Assembly: GCA_902780235.1 (NCBI GenBank)
Contig: CACZEL010000015.1
Location: forward strand, 1-41,979
Source of the DNA: an uncultured Bacteroidales bacterium
Lineage (GTDB): Bacteria > Bacteroidota > Bacteroidia > Bacteroidales > Paludibacteraceae
Length of the DNA: 41,979 nucleotides
Direction: 5' to 3'
Shown here: in pieces, positions 16,481 through 24,227 of the stretch
Position numbering within the stretch: position 1 is the first letter of the stretch
How the letters are laid out: each line of letters begins with the position of its first letter
Translations under genes and position numbers: made by a program
The notes under the pieces: generated by a model
Told to the model about the DNA's origin: nothing
The model's database searches: none
The model's input: the letters and a program-made list of their open reading frames with translations, nothing else

Positions 16481-16513
16481 TTACGATTTAGTCATTTACC
16501 ATTTCATCATTTA
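16481..16513. repeat. Short repeat in the mrp leader
   Basis: TTACGATTTAGTCATTTACC followed by ATTTCATCATTTA. It is closely related to the 15-bp repeat at 15404-15433, and lies between the mrp promoter and its start codon. Confidence 0.65.
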
Positions 16514-16519
16514 AGCGTG

Positions 16520-16550
16520 CAAAGGTACTGCTTTTTTGCGACATATGCAA
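16520..16550 (-). promoter_or_regulatory. Promoter of the mrp-MATE operon
   Basis: Minus strand: TTG (16548-16550) in CTTGCATATG, 20 nt, TACCTTTG (16520-16527). The leader of about 40 nt carries the short repeat. It is divergent from the metallopeptidase promoter. Confidence 0.75.
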
Positions 16551-16566
16551 GATTTCGGTAAGAATA

Positions 16567-16598
16567 TTTGTGTAATTAAGATTTTTTTTGTACTTTTG
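16567..16598 (+). promoter_or_regulatory. Promoter of the metallopeptidase gene
   Basis: TTTG (16567-16570), 20 nt, TACTTTTG (16591-16598). The start codon at 16619 follows about 20 nt later. Confidence 0.75.
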
Positions 16599-16618
16599 CA
16601 GCGCAAATAGATAAATTT

Positions 16619-18619
16619 ATGAACGTTAAACATTTTCTTCTTGGCTGCCTTATGTTAGCCTCATGTACCGCAAAAAGTCCGATGGAGCAATCGTTCCAAA
16701 TGGATAAGAAATCGTACGAATCCGCACCTCGCGGTGTACAACAAGCTGCTGCGTTATGGACGGCGCAGGACGGTTCTCAAGCCGATTTTGACCAATTGGT
16801 AGCGGACTATTACTGTCAGACGGACAGTGAGCGTCTGGCGTTGTATGAATCGCTGAGTCGTATCTTGGAGAACGTCTATCAGTCCGGCGACATGCTGACG
16901 GTAGAGTTACTGCGTCCGACGCAGTTGACGAACGCCTCCGAACCGGAGACACCGGATTGGATCATGTCCGGTTACAGTCCCTTGGCGCATTTCACGGACG
17001 ATATGTTCGCCAATAAATTGGCGTTCATCACGATCATCAATTTTCCGCATTACACGCTGGAAGAGAAGAACGAGTTGGGTAAGCACTGGACGCGTCTCGA
17101 ATGGGCATACGCGCGTATGGGCGATGTGTTCACTACCCGTATTCCCGCCGAAGTGAAGACGCGCATGGCGCAAGTGCTGGCCAACGCAGAGAACTATATC
17201 GCAGATTACAATATTTATATGGGTAACTTGCGCACGGACGATGATCGTCAGTTATGGGAGAACGACAAAGTGCTGCTGAGTCACTGGAACTTGCGCGATG
17301 AGTTGAAAGCTTTGTACGGCGTTGAGAACGGACAGGAGAAGCAGGAGATGATCTATCAGGTGATGCAACGCATTGTGGATCAGACCATTCCGGCAGAAGC
17401 GATCAATAATCCAAACTATGTTTGGAAGCCGTATAGTATAGTCGAAAGTCAAAAGTCAAAAGTCGAAAGCGAGCCTTATACAAGATATCAGAAGATTTTG
17501 GATATCGCACAGGCGTATATGGCGGAAGATGCCTATTGTCCGTCTGCCCCGACGGGTATTCAGCGTAATTTTGAAGAAGGGGTTGAGATTCCTGCGGCAG
17601 AGTTGGACTGTTTGTTTAGGGCTTTGGTGGGTTCGAATCAAGTGATGAAAGTGGCGACTATCATCCGCAAGCGTCTGGGACGGGATCTGCGTCCGTACGA
17701 TATTTGGTACGACGGCTTCAAAGCCCGTGCGTCTTTGAACGAAGACGAATTGAGTAAGCAGACCCGTACGCTCTATCCGGACGCGAATGCATTTGCTGCC
17801 GATATGGTACGTTTGCTGCAACAGATGGGTTTCTATAGCGAGGATGCCCGTCGTATCGCACATCATATCGCCGTTGAACCAGCTCGCGGTTCGGGTCACG
17901 CCTGGCCGTGTCTGGGTCGCAAAGAGGACGCACGTCTGCGTACCCGTATTCCTGCTTCCGGCATGGATTATAAGGGGTATAACATTGCCGTACATGAGTT
18001 CGGACATTGCGTAGAGCAGGTACTGGACATGTATTTCATCGATCATTACATGCTCTCCGGCGTACCGAATACGGCTTACACCGAAGCTTCTGCTTTCTTA
18101 TGGCAACATAGAGACTTGCAGTTATTGCCCGGCGCCAAGATGGGGAATGGCGTCAATAATCCCGATGAGGTGCTGGATCAGTTCTGGTCGATGTACGAGA
18201 TCATGGGTGTGAGTCTGGTGGATATGGCAATGTGGCGGTGGATATACGATCATCCGAAGGCGAGCGCCAAAGAACTGTGTGAAGCCACAATGCGCATTGC
18301 CAAAGATATCTGGAATCAATATTACGAACCTATTTTAGGCGAACATGACTGTATCTTGCTGGCGATCTATAGCCATATGGTGAATGCTCCGATGTATTTG
18401 CCGAACTACCCGCTCGGACATATCGTGCAGTATCAGTTGGAGGAGCATTTGGCGAAATGCGAGAATCAACAAGAGTTCGCACAAGAATACATGCGTATCT
18501 ATCGTTTAGGTCGTTTGACTCCGAAGCAGTGGATGATCGAAGCGGTAGGCGAAGCGCCGTCTATCGAACCTATACTCCGCGCAGTGGATACGCTTTGCGG
18601 AGCGCCTCAAAAGCAGTAG
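16619..18619 (+). CDS. Zinc metallopeptidase lipoprotein with an HEFGH motif
   Basis: 666 residues. The N-terminus MNVKHFLLGCLMLASC is a lipoprotein signal with the lipobox Cys at residue 17. The zinc motif HEFGH is at residues 459-463, and a likely third zinc ligand is Glu489 in TEAS, the arrangement of gluzincins (clan MA, M3-like). The C-terminal block (ILLAIYSHMVNAPMYLPNYPLGHIVQYQ) also resembles this group. A dipeptidyl peptidase III is unlikely because that family has HExxGH. I infer degradation of peptides at the cell envelope. An array of four heptamers (17441-17468) encodes the linker VESQKSKVES. The 3' end overlaps convergent pdxB by 50 bp, and the transcript terminator lies inside pdxB. 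Confidence 0.8.
   Translation: MNVKHFLLGCLMLASCTAKSPMEQSFQMDKKSYESAPRGVQQAAALWTAQDGSQADFDQLVADYYCQTDSERLALYESLSRILENVYQSGDMLTVELLRPTQLTNASEPETPDWIMSGYSPLAHFTDDMFANKLAFITIINFPHYTLEEKNELGKHWTRLEWAYARMGDVFTTRIPAEVKTRMAQVLANAENYIADYNIYMGNLRTDDDRQLWENDKVLLSHWNLRDELKALYGVENGQEKQEMIYQVMQRIVDQTIPAEAINNPNYVWKPYSIVESQKSKVESEPYTRYQKILDIAQAYMAEDAYCPSAPTGIQRNFEEGVEIPAAELDCLFRALVGSNQVMKVATIIRKRLGRDLRPYDIWYDGFKARASLNEDELSKQTRTLYPDANAFAADMVRLLQQMGFYSEDARRIAHHIAVEPARGSGHAWPCLGRKEDARLRTRIPASGMDYKGYNIAVHEFGHCVEQVLDMYFIDHYMLSGVPNTAYTEASAFLWQHRDLQLLPGAKMGNGVNNPDEVLDQFWSMYEIMGVSLVDMAMWRWIYDHPKASAKELCEATMRIAKDIWNQYYEPILGEHDCILLAIYSHMVNAPMYLPNYPLGHIVQYQLEEHLAKCENQQEFAQEYMRIYRLGRLTPKQWMIEAVGEAPSIEPILRAVDTLCGAPQKQ
17441..17468. 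repeat. Period-7 repeat inside the metallopeptidase gene
   Basis: GTCGAAA, GTCAAAA, GTCAAAA, GTCGAAA. It encodes a charged linker (VESQKSKVES) between N- and C-terminal parts. Confidence 0.85.
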
Positions 18620-19580
18620 GATCTGCTTTGAGTTGTTTGGTAATAGCAGCGAGCCATGGTTCGCTGTTATTTTTTCGGTATAACGGTATAACGGTATAAC
18701 GGTATAACGAAATATCAATTGGAGGCAAGCCGAATTGTTCAGCTATCGCGTCAAGACACATTTGCGAGGCATTGCGCTTGCCTTCCACCGAGTAGCCGGC
18801 GATATGCATGGACGCCAATTGGGCTTTAGACAGCACCTCAGGATTGATGTTCGGTTCATTCTCCCATGTATCGAGTATGAAGGGATGTCCGCTGCGCAAG
18901 AGAGCCTGCTCATCTACTACCCCACCTCGTGCGGCATTGATGATAAGAGCGTCGGGTTTGCACTTATTCAGAAAAGCCTCATTGCATAGATGGTGCGTAG
19001 ACTTATCAAGTGGCACATGGAAGGTGATGATATCGCAATCAGCGATTTCTCCGCCGCTAAATGGCTCGATTCCTTCGGATGCATCGAGCGAAACGCCTAT
19101 GCCTTTGGGCGGATCATTGAGCAGCACTTTCAGTCCGCGACGCTCAGCCATCTGCGCCACCAACGAACCCACGTGGCCGACACCGACAACGCCGATTGAA
19201 AGTTGAAAGTTGAAAGTTCTGCCGATCTGCTGACGCCGTATGGAAAGTTGAAAGTATTCTTCGATTGCTTCCTCGATATAATCGCAGACGGCTTGGGCGT
19301 TGCAGCCGGGACAGGACATCCAGCGGATGCCGTGGGAATCACAATAGGCTGTATCGATATGATCAAAACCGATGGTGGCGGTGCAAACCAATTGTACGCG
19401 TGAACCGGCTAATAAGGTCTCGTTGACTTTCGTACGGGTACGTACAACGAGTACATCGGCGTTGCGAACCGCATCAGCATCTATTTCCTCCGGTGTCAAC
19501 GGACAAATTTCCACTTGAGGCCACTCGTTTTGAATGGCTTCAAGCAGAAAAGGTATATGTTTATCGAAGATGATGGTCAT
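18570..19580 (-). CDS. pdxB: 4-phosphoerythronate dehydrogenase-like D-2-hydroxyacid dehydrogenase
   Basis: 336 residues. The NAD-binding loop is GVVGVGHVGS, and the catalytic region is seen in IINAARGGVVDEQALL, with DTWENEPNI further on. The early CTATIGFDHID and CPGCNAQAVCDYIEEA blocks are those of PdxB, which oxidises 4-phosphoerythronate in the DXP-independent supply of pyridoxal phosphate. The ATG at 19580 (MTIIFDKHIPF) is preferred to the one eight codons upstream. Two heptamer arrays (19196-19254) encode FQLSIRRQQIG...FNFQLS just before the NAD loop, and an octamer array (18676-18709) encodes LYRYTVIPLYR near the C-terminus. The last 16 codons are antisense to the metallopeptidase gene. 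It is likely co-transcribed with panC, whose stop is 73 nt upstream. Confidence 0.85.
   Translation of the reverse strand: MTIIFDKHIPFLLEAIQNEWPQVEICPLTPEEIDADAVRNADVLVVRTRTKVNETLLAGSRVQLVCTATIGFDHIDTAYCDSHGIRWMSCPGCNAQAVCDYIEEAIEEYFQLSIRRQQIGRTFNFQLSIGVVGVGHVGSLVAQMAERRGLKVLLNDPPKGIGVSLDASEGIEPFSGGEIADCDIITFHVPLDKSTHHLCNEAFLNKCKPDALIINAARGGVVDEQALLRSGHPFILDTWENEPNINPEVLSKAQLASMHIAGYSVEGKRNASQMCLDAIAEQFGLPPIDISLYRYTVIPLYRKNNSEPWLAAITKQLKADPTAFEALRKAYPLRGV
18642..18675 (+). terminator. Metallopeptidase terminator embedded in pdxB
   Basis: AATAGCAGCGAGC (18642-18654) pairs with GTTCGCTGTTATT (18659-18671), with two G-T pairs and a 4-nt loop, followed by a T run to 18675. On the other strand the same bases encode the NNSEPWLAAIT part of PdxB. 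Confidence 0.8.
18676..18709. repeat. Octamer array inside pdxB
   Basis: Four perfect copies of CGGTATAA plus CG, beginning right after the T run of the embedded terminator. In the pdxB frame it encodes LYRYTVIPLYR. Confidence 0.9.
19196..19254. repeat. Two heptamer arrays inside pdxB
   Basis: Three perfect TTGAAAG units (19196-19216) and two further units, TGGAAAG and TTGAAAG (19241-19254), separated by 24 unrelated bases. They encode two FQLSI blocks next to the NAD-binding loop. Confidence 0.85.
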
Positions 19581-19653
19581 AGGTATTGCATACGTTCCGA
19601 TCACGTAATAACCCCGTTCCGATTCTCTCTCGATAGTGTCTCGTTAGTCTGAT

Positions 19654-20520
19654 TTATCTACTATACTTGATATTATCAATTAAGCGAACCGGACCGCAAT
19701 AGACGGTGACGCAACCGATAGCGTGGTCGAAGGTGTCGGTAGGCAGGAGCGTCGATTGATCAACGATCTCGTAGTACTCCACTTCAAGACCTTCGACGGC
19801 ATTGATGGTATCGATGACGCGTTGTTGTACGGAAGCGACGGTAGCATCTGCTTCTTTTGCCCATTTCAACGACTCAAAAAGGGTCTTGGAGATCGCCAAA
19901 GCGGTCTCTTTTTCTGCCGCAGAGAGACGCTCATTACGGCTGGAGAGTGCCAAACCGGAGGCTTCGCGCACGATAGGACAGTCGATGATCTGCAGGTCTC
20001 CGAACGTACCGGCCATCGAACTGCGCTCTACCATATGATGGATGATAGCGAGTTGCTGGAAGTCTTTCTCGCCGAAATAGGCTTTGTCGGGTTGCACGAG
20101 ATAGAACAGACGGCTTACTACCTGAACCACGCCGTTGAAATGTCCCGGACGCATCTTACCTTCCATCACTTGGTCGAGTCCGGCAAAATCGAAGGCAAAG
20201 GTGCTATTCATCTCTTCCGCCGAATACATCTCTTCGGGCGTAGGCGCAAACACGTAATGGGCACCGATATAACTGAGCAGTTCGGCATCGCGCTCGATCG
20301 TACGCGGGTACTTGGCCAGATCCTCTTTGTTATTAAACTGCGTCGGGTTGACAAAAACCGAAACGACACATACATCGTTCTCTGCTACCGCACGTCTGAC
20401 GAGGCTCGCGTGCCCCTCATGCAAAGCCCCCATCGTGGGCACTAAACCGATCGTTTTTCCGGCATTCTTGCAGGCCTGAACAGCAGCTTGCAATTCTTGT
20501 TTTGTTTTGATGATTTGCAT
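19654..20520 (-). CDS. panC: Pantothenate synthetase
   Basis: 288 residues, the normal length for the family. It joins pantoate and beta-alanine with ATP through a pantoyl-adenylate, in the cytoplasm. The N-terminal PTMGALHEGHASLV contains the HxGH nucleotide-binding motif, followed by VSVFVNPTQF, then YFGEKDFQQL, and SGLALSSRNERLS as the KMSKS-like loop. These blocks are essentially invariant in PanC. The start codon at 20520 lies about 30 nt after a TATCTTTG -7 element. The divergent neighbour is the GT5-like gene, and pdxB follows downstream on the same strand. Confidence 0.95.
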   Translation of the reverse strand: MQIIKTKQELQAAVQACKNAGKTIGLVPTMGALHEGHASLVRRAVAENDVCVVSVFVNPTQFNNKEDLAKYPRTIERDAELLSYIGAHYVFAPTPEEMYSAEEMNSTFAFDFAGLDQVMEGKMRPGHFNGVVQVVSRLFYLVQPDKAYFGEKDFQQLAIIHHMVERSSMAGTFGDLQIIDCPIVREASGLALSSRNERLSAAEKETALAISKTLFESLKWAKEADATVASVQQRVIDTINAVEGLEVEYYEIVDQSTLLPTDTFDHAIGCVTVYCGPVRLIDNIKYSR

Positions 20521-20551
20521 ATATTTTTTCCTTATTTTTCAAAAAAACATG

Positions 20552-20559
20552 CAAAGATA
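20552..20559 (-). promoter_or_regulatory. Possible -7 element of panC
   Basis: TATCTTTG on the minus strand. No convincing TTG was found 20 nt upstream, so only the -7 half is supported. Confidence 0.4.
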
Positions 20560-20610
20560 CACAAAATTTATTAAAAAATAAAATTTTTTAGCACTTTTTC
20601 TTCGTTTTTT

Positions 20611-20641
20611 TTCGTTATATCAATTTTTTTTCGTACCTTTG
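20611..20641 (+). promoter_or_regulatory. Promoter of the GT5-like gene
   Basis: TACCTTTG (20634-20641) with a weak upstream element, TTCG at 20611-20614. Its position excludes the TTG start at 20639 and favours an ATG at 20660 or 20666. Confidence 0.55.
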
Positions 20642-20659
20642 CATTGCGAAAAAGTGCAC

Positions 20660-21505
20660 ATGCCTATGAAAGAGCCGAAACGTATCCTATTTATCTCCCA
20701 AGAGATAAACCCTTATTTGGCGGAGGAAACCCCTATCCGTCAGCTCAATCGTCAGCTTCCGGAGTACTTCCAGGGACATGGTTTTGAGACACGTACGTTC
20801 ATGCCGAAGTTCGGTGAGATCAACGAGCGTCGTAACCAATTACATGAGGTCATTCGTTTGTCGGGAATGAACCTGATCATCGAGGACTCGGATCACCCGT
20901 TGTTGATCAAAGTGGCGTCCATTCAGACGGCGCGAATCCAGATCTATTTCATCGACAACGATGATTTGTTCGGTCGCCGCAAAGGGTTGGCCGATGCCGA
21001 AGGCGTGGAGTACGCGGACAATGACGACCGCGTCATTTTCTATGCCCGCGGTGTGATCGAGACGGTGAAGAAACTGCGTTGGACGCCGGATATCATCCTC
21101 TGTTCGGGTTGGATGAGTGCGTTAGCGCCGCTGTATCTGAAGAAAGCTTTCAACGACGAGCCGTTCTTTGCGCATTCGAAGATCGTGCTGATGCTGGATG
21201 ACAATGAGTATCAGAAGCCCTTCCACTCCAAGTTCTCAGAGAAAATGCGTATCGACGGCATCACCAATACGGACGTCCGTTCGATTCAGGATTTCCCTGT
21301 AGGATACGAAGAGTTGATGCGTCTGGCGGTCGATTTCTCGGATGCGATCGTGTATGCTACTCCGAAGGTGAACCAGCGTGTAGCCAACTACGCAGAGACG
21401 AAAGGCAAGCCGATCCTCGCGTACGAAGAGACGGAAGACGTGGTAGCGGCATGTAAACGTCAGTATGATTTCTATCAGACATTATTACAAACGGAGAATG
21501 AATAA
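20660..21505 (+). CDS. Short glycogen/starch synthase-like (GT5 N-terminal domain) protein
   Basis: 281 residues, roughly the first half of a glycogen synthase. The readable blocks are RILFISQEINPYLAE, TRTFMPKFGEINERRNQLHEVIRLSGMN, IYFIDNDDLFGR and WTPDIILCSGWMSALAPLYLK, which match the GT5 N-terminal (starch synthase catalytic) domain. The K-x-G-G-L nucleotide-sugar motif after the first strand is missing (YLAEETPIRQL instead), and the C-terminal Rossmann domain is absent, so I doubt glucan synthesis. The arrangement panC, this gene, DUF4270 lipoprotein is one I recall as conserved in Bacteroidales. ATG 20666 is an alternative start. The 3' end overlaps the next gene by 8 nt. Confidence 0.75.
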   Translation: MPMKEPKRILFISQEINPYLAEETPIRQLNRQLPEYFQGHGFETRTFMPKFGEINERRNQLHEVIRLSGMNLIIEDSDHPLLIKVASIQTARIQIYFIDNDDLFGRRKGLADAEGVEYADNDDRVIFYARGVIETVKKLRWTPDIILCSGWMSALAPLYLKKAFNDEPFFAHSKIVLMLDDNEYQKPFHSKFSEKMRIDGITNTDVRSIQDFPVGYEELMRLAVDFSDAIVYATPKVNQRVANYAETKGKPILAYEETEDVVAACKRQYDFYQTLLQTENE

Positions 21506-22895
21506 ACGCTTTGCGTGTATAGGGTGGATGCTTGTAGCCGTGCTTTGTCTATGGACGGCATGCAAGAATGATGTGACGACGACGGGTGAATCGGTACTGG
21601 ATGCCGACGATGCGATCGTGGTGTTGGTAGATACGTTTGCTTTTCAGTCAGCCATAGACAGTTGCGAGGCGATCATCTCGCAAGCGGACTCGTTCTTATT
21701 AGGCGAGATAGAGACGGACTATGGTTTGCTGCGCGCGTCTATCCTGACGCAGTTGGCTTGCCCGGAGGGATATAAATACCCGGAAGGGTTCACGGTCGAT
21801 TCCGTCGATTCGATATGTCTGTTCATGTCGTACTCCAGTTGGGTCGGTGATGCCAATTCGCCGCTGGCGATCGATGTGTATAAGATGGACAAGAACACGT
21901 TCCGCTATAGCAGCACGTATGCTACGGACCTGAATATAGACGATTATTGCTCGCGGAACAAGAGTATCCTGACCAACCACCGCATTGTGGTAGCGTCCGA
22001 AAAACTGGATTCGATCGCAAGCAGTACCGGCGTCTATACGCCGATGGTGCGCATGCGTGTCAATGATGATTTCATGCGCGATTTTGCTTCCATCCAGTCG
22101 TTTGAGAGCCAGGAAGCGTTCAACGACCTCTTCAAAGGACTGCTCATCGAGACTTCGTTCGGTTCGGCAACCATGCTGAATATATCGGACATCGCATTAG
22201 GTGTCTTCTACCATTTCAGCTATAAGAAAGGCGACCGGGACACGACTGTGAATGACATGAAAGCGTTCTACGCCAATTCGGAGGTGCGTACGGTCAATCA
22301 CCTGACCTACGGCGACAAGAAAGCATGGATTGAGAAGCTGCAGAATGACTCCGACACCTATAATTATATTATTGCGCCCGCGGGCGCATACACGCGTATG
22401 CGTATTCCGATGGCGCAGATAGCGGATACGATCTTCCATAAAGTAGGAGAAAAACGTCCGTATGTCAATAAAGCCGAGGTGCTGGTAGCGGTGGAGAACA
22501 AAGAGACGGAGAAAGGACGTAACGCATGGTTGCAGCCAAGCAATTACATGCTCATGATCAAGGAGAGCAGTATGGAGCGGTTCTTCAAGAATAAAGAGTT
22601 ACCGACCGACACTTGTGCGCTCTTGGCTTCGCTGACCGAAGGTGTAGACTCGATCGGAAACCAGATCTTCTATTACAGTTATGACCTGTCGGATTTCCTG
22701 ACGAACCAATTACGCCAGACTTCGAATGACTCAACGCTGAACATGATGCTGGTACCGGTGACGGTAGGTACAACGCAGACCTCCAGTTCGACCACTACCG
22801 TCTCGTCCGTACTGCAACAGCAGACGATGTCAGCGACTAAGATACGCTCGGCAAAGAACGGTATGAAACTGGAAATCGTCTATAGCGGATTCTAG
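21498..22895 (+). CDS. DUF4270-like lipoprotein
   Basis: 465 residues. The signal peptide is MNKRFACIGWMLVAVLCLWTAC with lipobox Cys, so it is a lipoprotein. The body (YGLLRASILTQLACPEGY, VDSICLFMSYSSWVGD, LSVYKMDKNTF-like blocks, AGAYTRMRIPM) is that of the DUF4270 family, a beta-rich Bacteroidetes surface lipoprotein of unknown function. The start ATG overlaps the upstream stop by 8 nt with GGAG just before it, which indicates coupled translation. A 42-bp heptamer array and a bidirectional terminator follow the stop codon. Confidence 0.8.
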   Translation: MNKRFACIGWMLVAVLCLWTACKNDVTTTGESVLDADDAIVVLVDTFAFQSAIDSCEAIISQADSFLLGEIETDYGLLRASILTQLACPEGYKYPEGFTVDSVDSICLFMSYSSWVGDANSPLAIDVYKMDKNTFRYSSTYATDLNIDDYCSRNKSILTNHRIVVASEKLDSIASSTGVYTPMVRMRVNDDFMRDFASIQSFESQEAFNDLFKGLLIETSFGSATMLNISDIALGVFYHFSYKKGDRDTTVNDMKAFYANSEVRTVNHLTYGDKKAWIEKLQNDSDTYNYIIAPAGAYTRMRIPMAQIADTIFHKVGEKRPYVNKAEVLVAVENKETEKGRNAWLQPSNYMLMIKESSMERFFKNKELPTDTCALLASLTEGVDSIGNQIFYYSYDLSDFLTNQLRQTSNDSTLNMMLVPVTVGTTQTSSSTTTVSSVLQQQTMSATKIRSAKNGMKLEIVYSGF

Positions 22896-22924
22896 TCGAA
22901 AGATAAAAGACCGTTTCACTGAAA

Positions 22925-22966
22925 GACAAAAGACAAAAGATAAAAGATAAAAGATAAAAGGTAAAA
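22925..22966. repeat. Heptamer array after the DUF4270 gene
   Basis: Six units: GACAAAA twice, GATAAAA three times, GGTAAAA once. It lies between the stop codon (22895) and the terminator hairpin. Confidence 0.9.
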
Positions 22967-22967
22967 G

Positions 22968-22995
22968 AAAAACGCGGTGTTAAACCGCGTTTTTT
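22968..22995. terminator. Bidirectional terminator shared by the DUF4270 gene and clpX
   Basis: AACGCGG (22971-22977) pairs with CCGCGTT (22985-22991) with A and T tracts outside. The clpX stop codon (22980-22982) lies in the loop, so the last codons of clpX form one arm. Confidence 0.8.
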
Positions 22996-24227
22996 AGTCT
23001 GTATAAGTCTGCCTTTTCAAGTTTTTGTCGGGCATAATCCTTGGTGACCGTGAAGGACTGAGGTCCTACTTTCTTTTTATTCGGAATCTCATACATCAGA
23101 TCGGTCATGACGGCTTCCATCAGTCCGCGCAGACCACGCGCACCGAGTTTGTACTCCAGCGCCTTATCCACGATATAATCCAATGCCTCGTCATCGAACG
23201 TCAGTGTAAGCCCGTCCATCGAAAGCAATTTCTGATATTGCTTCGTGAGGGCGTTCTTGGGCTGCGTAAGAATATTGCGCAAAGCCTCATGGTCGAGCGG
23301 ATTGAGATAAGTCAAAACCGGCAGACGACCGATGATCTCAGGGATCAGACCGTACGACTTCAGGTCCTGCGGCGCGATATATTGGAGCATGTTGCTCTTA
23401 TCCAAATGCTCGGTCTCTTGCTGCGCCGTAAAACCGATGACCTGCGTATGCAGACGTTGCGCGATCGTGCGCTCGATCCCTTCGAAAGCGCCACCGCAGA
23501 TGAAGAGGATATTGCGGGTGTTGATATGAATAAACTCCTGATCGGGATGTTTACGTCCTCCTTGGGGCGGCACATTCACGATCGAACCCTCTAACATTTT
23601 CAACAGACACTGCTGCACGCCTTCCCCACTCACGTCACGCGTGATGGACATATTCTCGCTCTTACGGGAGATCTTGTCTATCTCATCGATGAAGACGATA
23701 CCTCGCTCGGCCTTGGTGACGTCGTAATCGGCATCCTGCAGCAGACGGACGAGGATGGTCTCCACGTCTTCGCCTACGTACCCGGCTTGGGTGAGGGAAG
23801 TAGCGTCGGTGATGGCAAACGGCACCTTGAGCAGCTTGGCTATCGTACGCGCAAGGAGTGTTTTCCCCGTACCGGTCGATCCCACCAAGAGGATATTACT
23901 CTTCTCGATCTCCACGTCGTCATTGCTGATCTCCTGCAAAGTACGCTTGTAGTGGTTATAAACAGCGACCGAGAGGAAGCGTTTTGCTTCCTCCTGGCCG
24001 ATGACATATAAGTCAAGAAAATCTTTTATCTCTTGGGGTGTAGGCAGCGAGTCGATATCCAAATCTCCGTCCGAGGTCCTTGTGCGCGGATGCTCGAGGA
24101 TGAGGCGATGCCCGGCCTCAACGCAATCCGTGCAGATCAGGGCGTCTCCGATACCGGAGAACATATTCGGCTTATTCAGCCCACAGAACCAACAGGTATT
24201 GGGTTTATGTCCGTTTTTATCTGCCAT
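22980..24227 (-). CDS. clpX: ATP-dependent Clp protease ATP-binding subunit ClpX
   Basis: 415 residues, normal length. An N-terminal C4 zinc-binding domain (CWFCG ... CTDC) is followed by the AAA+ core. Walker A is GSTGTGKT, the pore loop is GYVGED, Walker B is [11 protein letters not shown], and the ClpP-contacting IGF loop is present (QVIGFTAQQ). ClpX unfolds tagged proteins and feeds them to ClpP in the cytoplasm. No clpP is next to it here. Its ATG overlaps the secDF stop by one base (TAATG), so the two are translationally linked. A hairpin terminator straddles its stop codon. Confidence 0.97.
   Translation of the reverse strand: MADKNGHKPNTCWFCGLNKPNMFSGIGDALICTDCVEAGHRLILEHPRTRTSDGDLDIDSLPTPQEIKDFLDLYVIGQEEAKRFLSVAVYNHYKRTLQEISNDDVEIEKSNILLVGSTGTGKTLLARTIAKLLKVPFAITDATSLTQAGYVGEDVETILVRLLQDADYDVTKAERGIVFIDEIDKISRKSENMSITRDVSGEGVQQCLLKMLEGSIVNVPPQGGRKHPDQEFIHINTRNILFICGGAFEGIERTIAQRLHTQVIGFTAQQETEHLDKSNMLQYIAPQDLKSYGLIPEIIGRLPVLTYLNPLDHEALRNILTQPKNALTKQYQKLLSMDGLTLTFDDEALDYIVDKALEYKLGARGLRGLMEAVMTDLMYEIPNKKKVGPQSFTVTKDYARQKLEKADLYRLKNAV

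Noticed and set aside
16619-18619. Dipeptidyl peptidase III (M49) for the metallopeptidase
   Set aside because: The zinc motif is HEFGH (HExxH), not the HExxGH of M49, and the rest fits M3-like gluzincins better.
22925-22966. Possible CRISPR-like array
   Set aside because: Units are 7 bp and directly adjacent with no spacers; no cas genes nearby.
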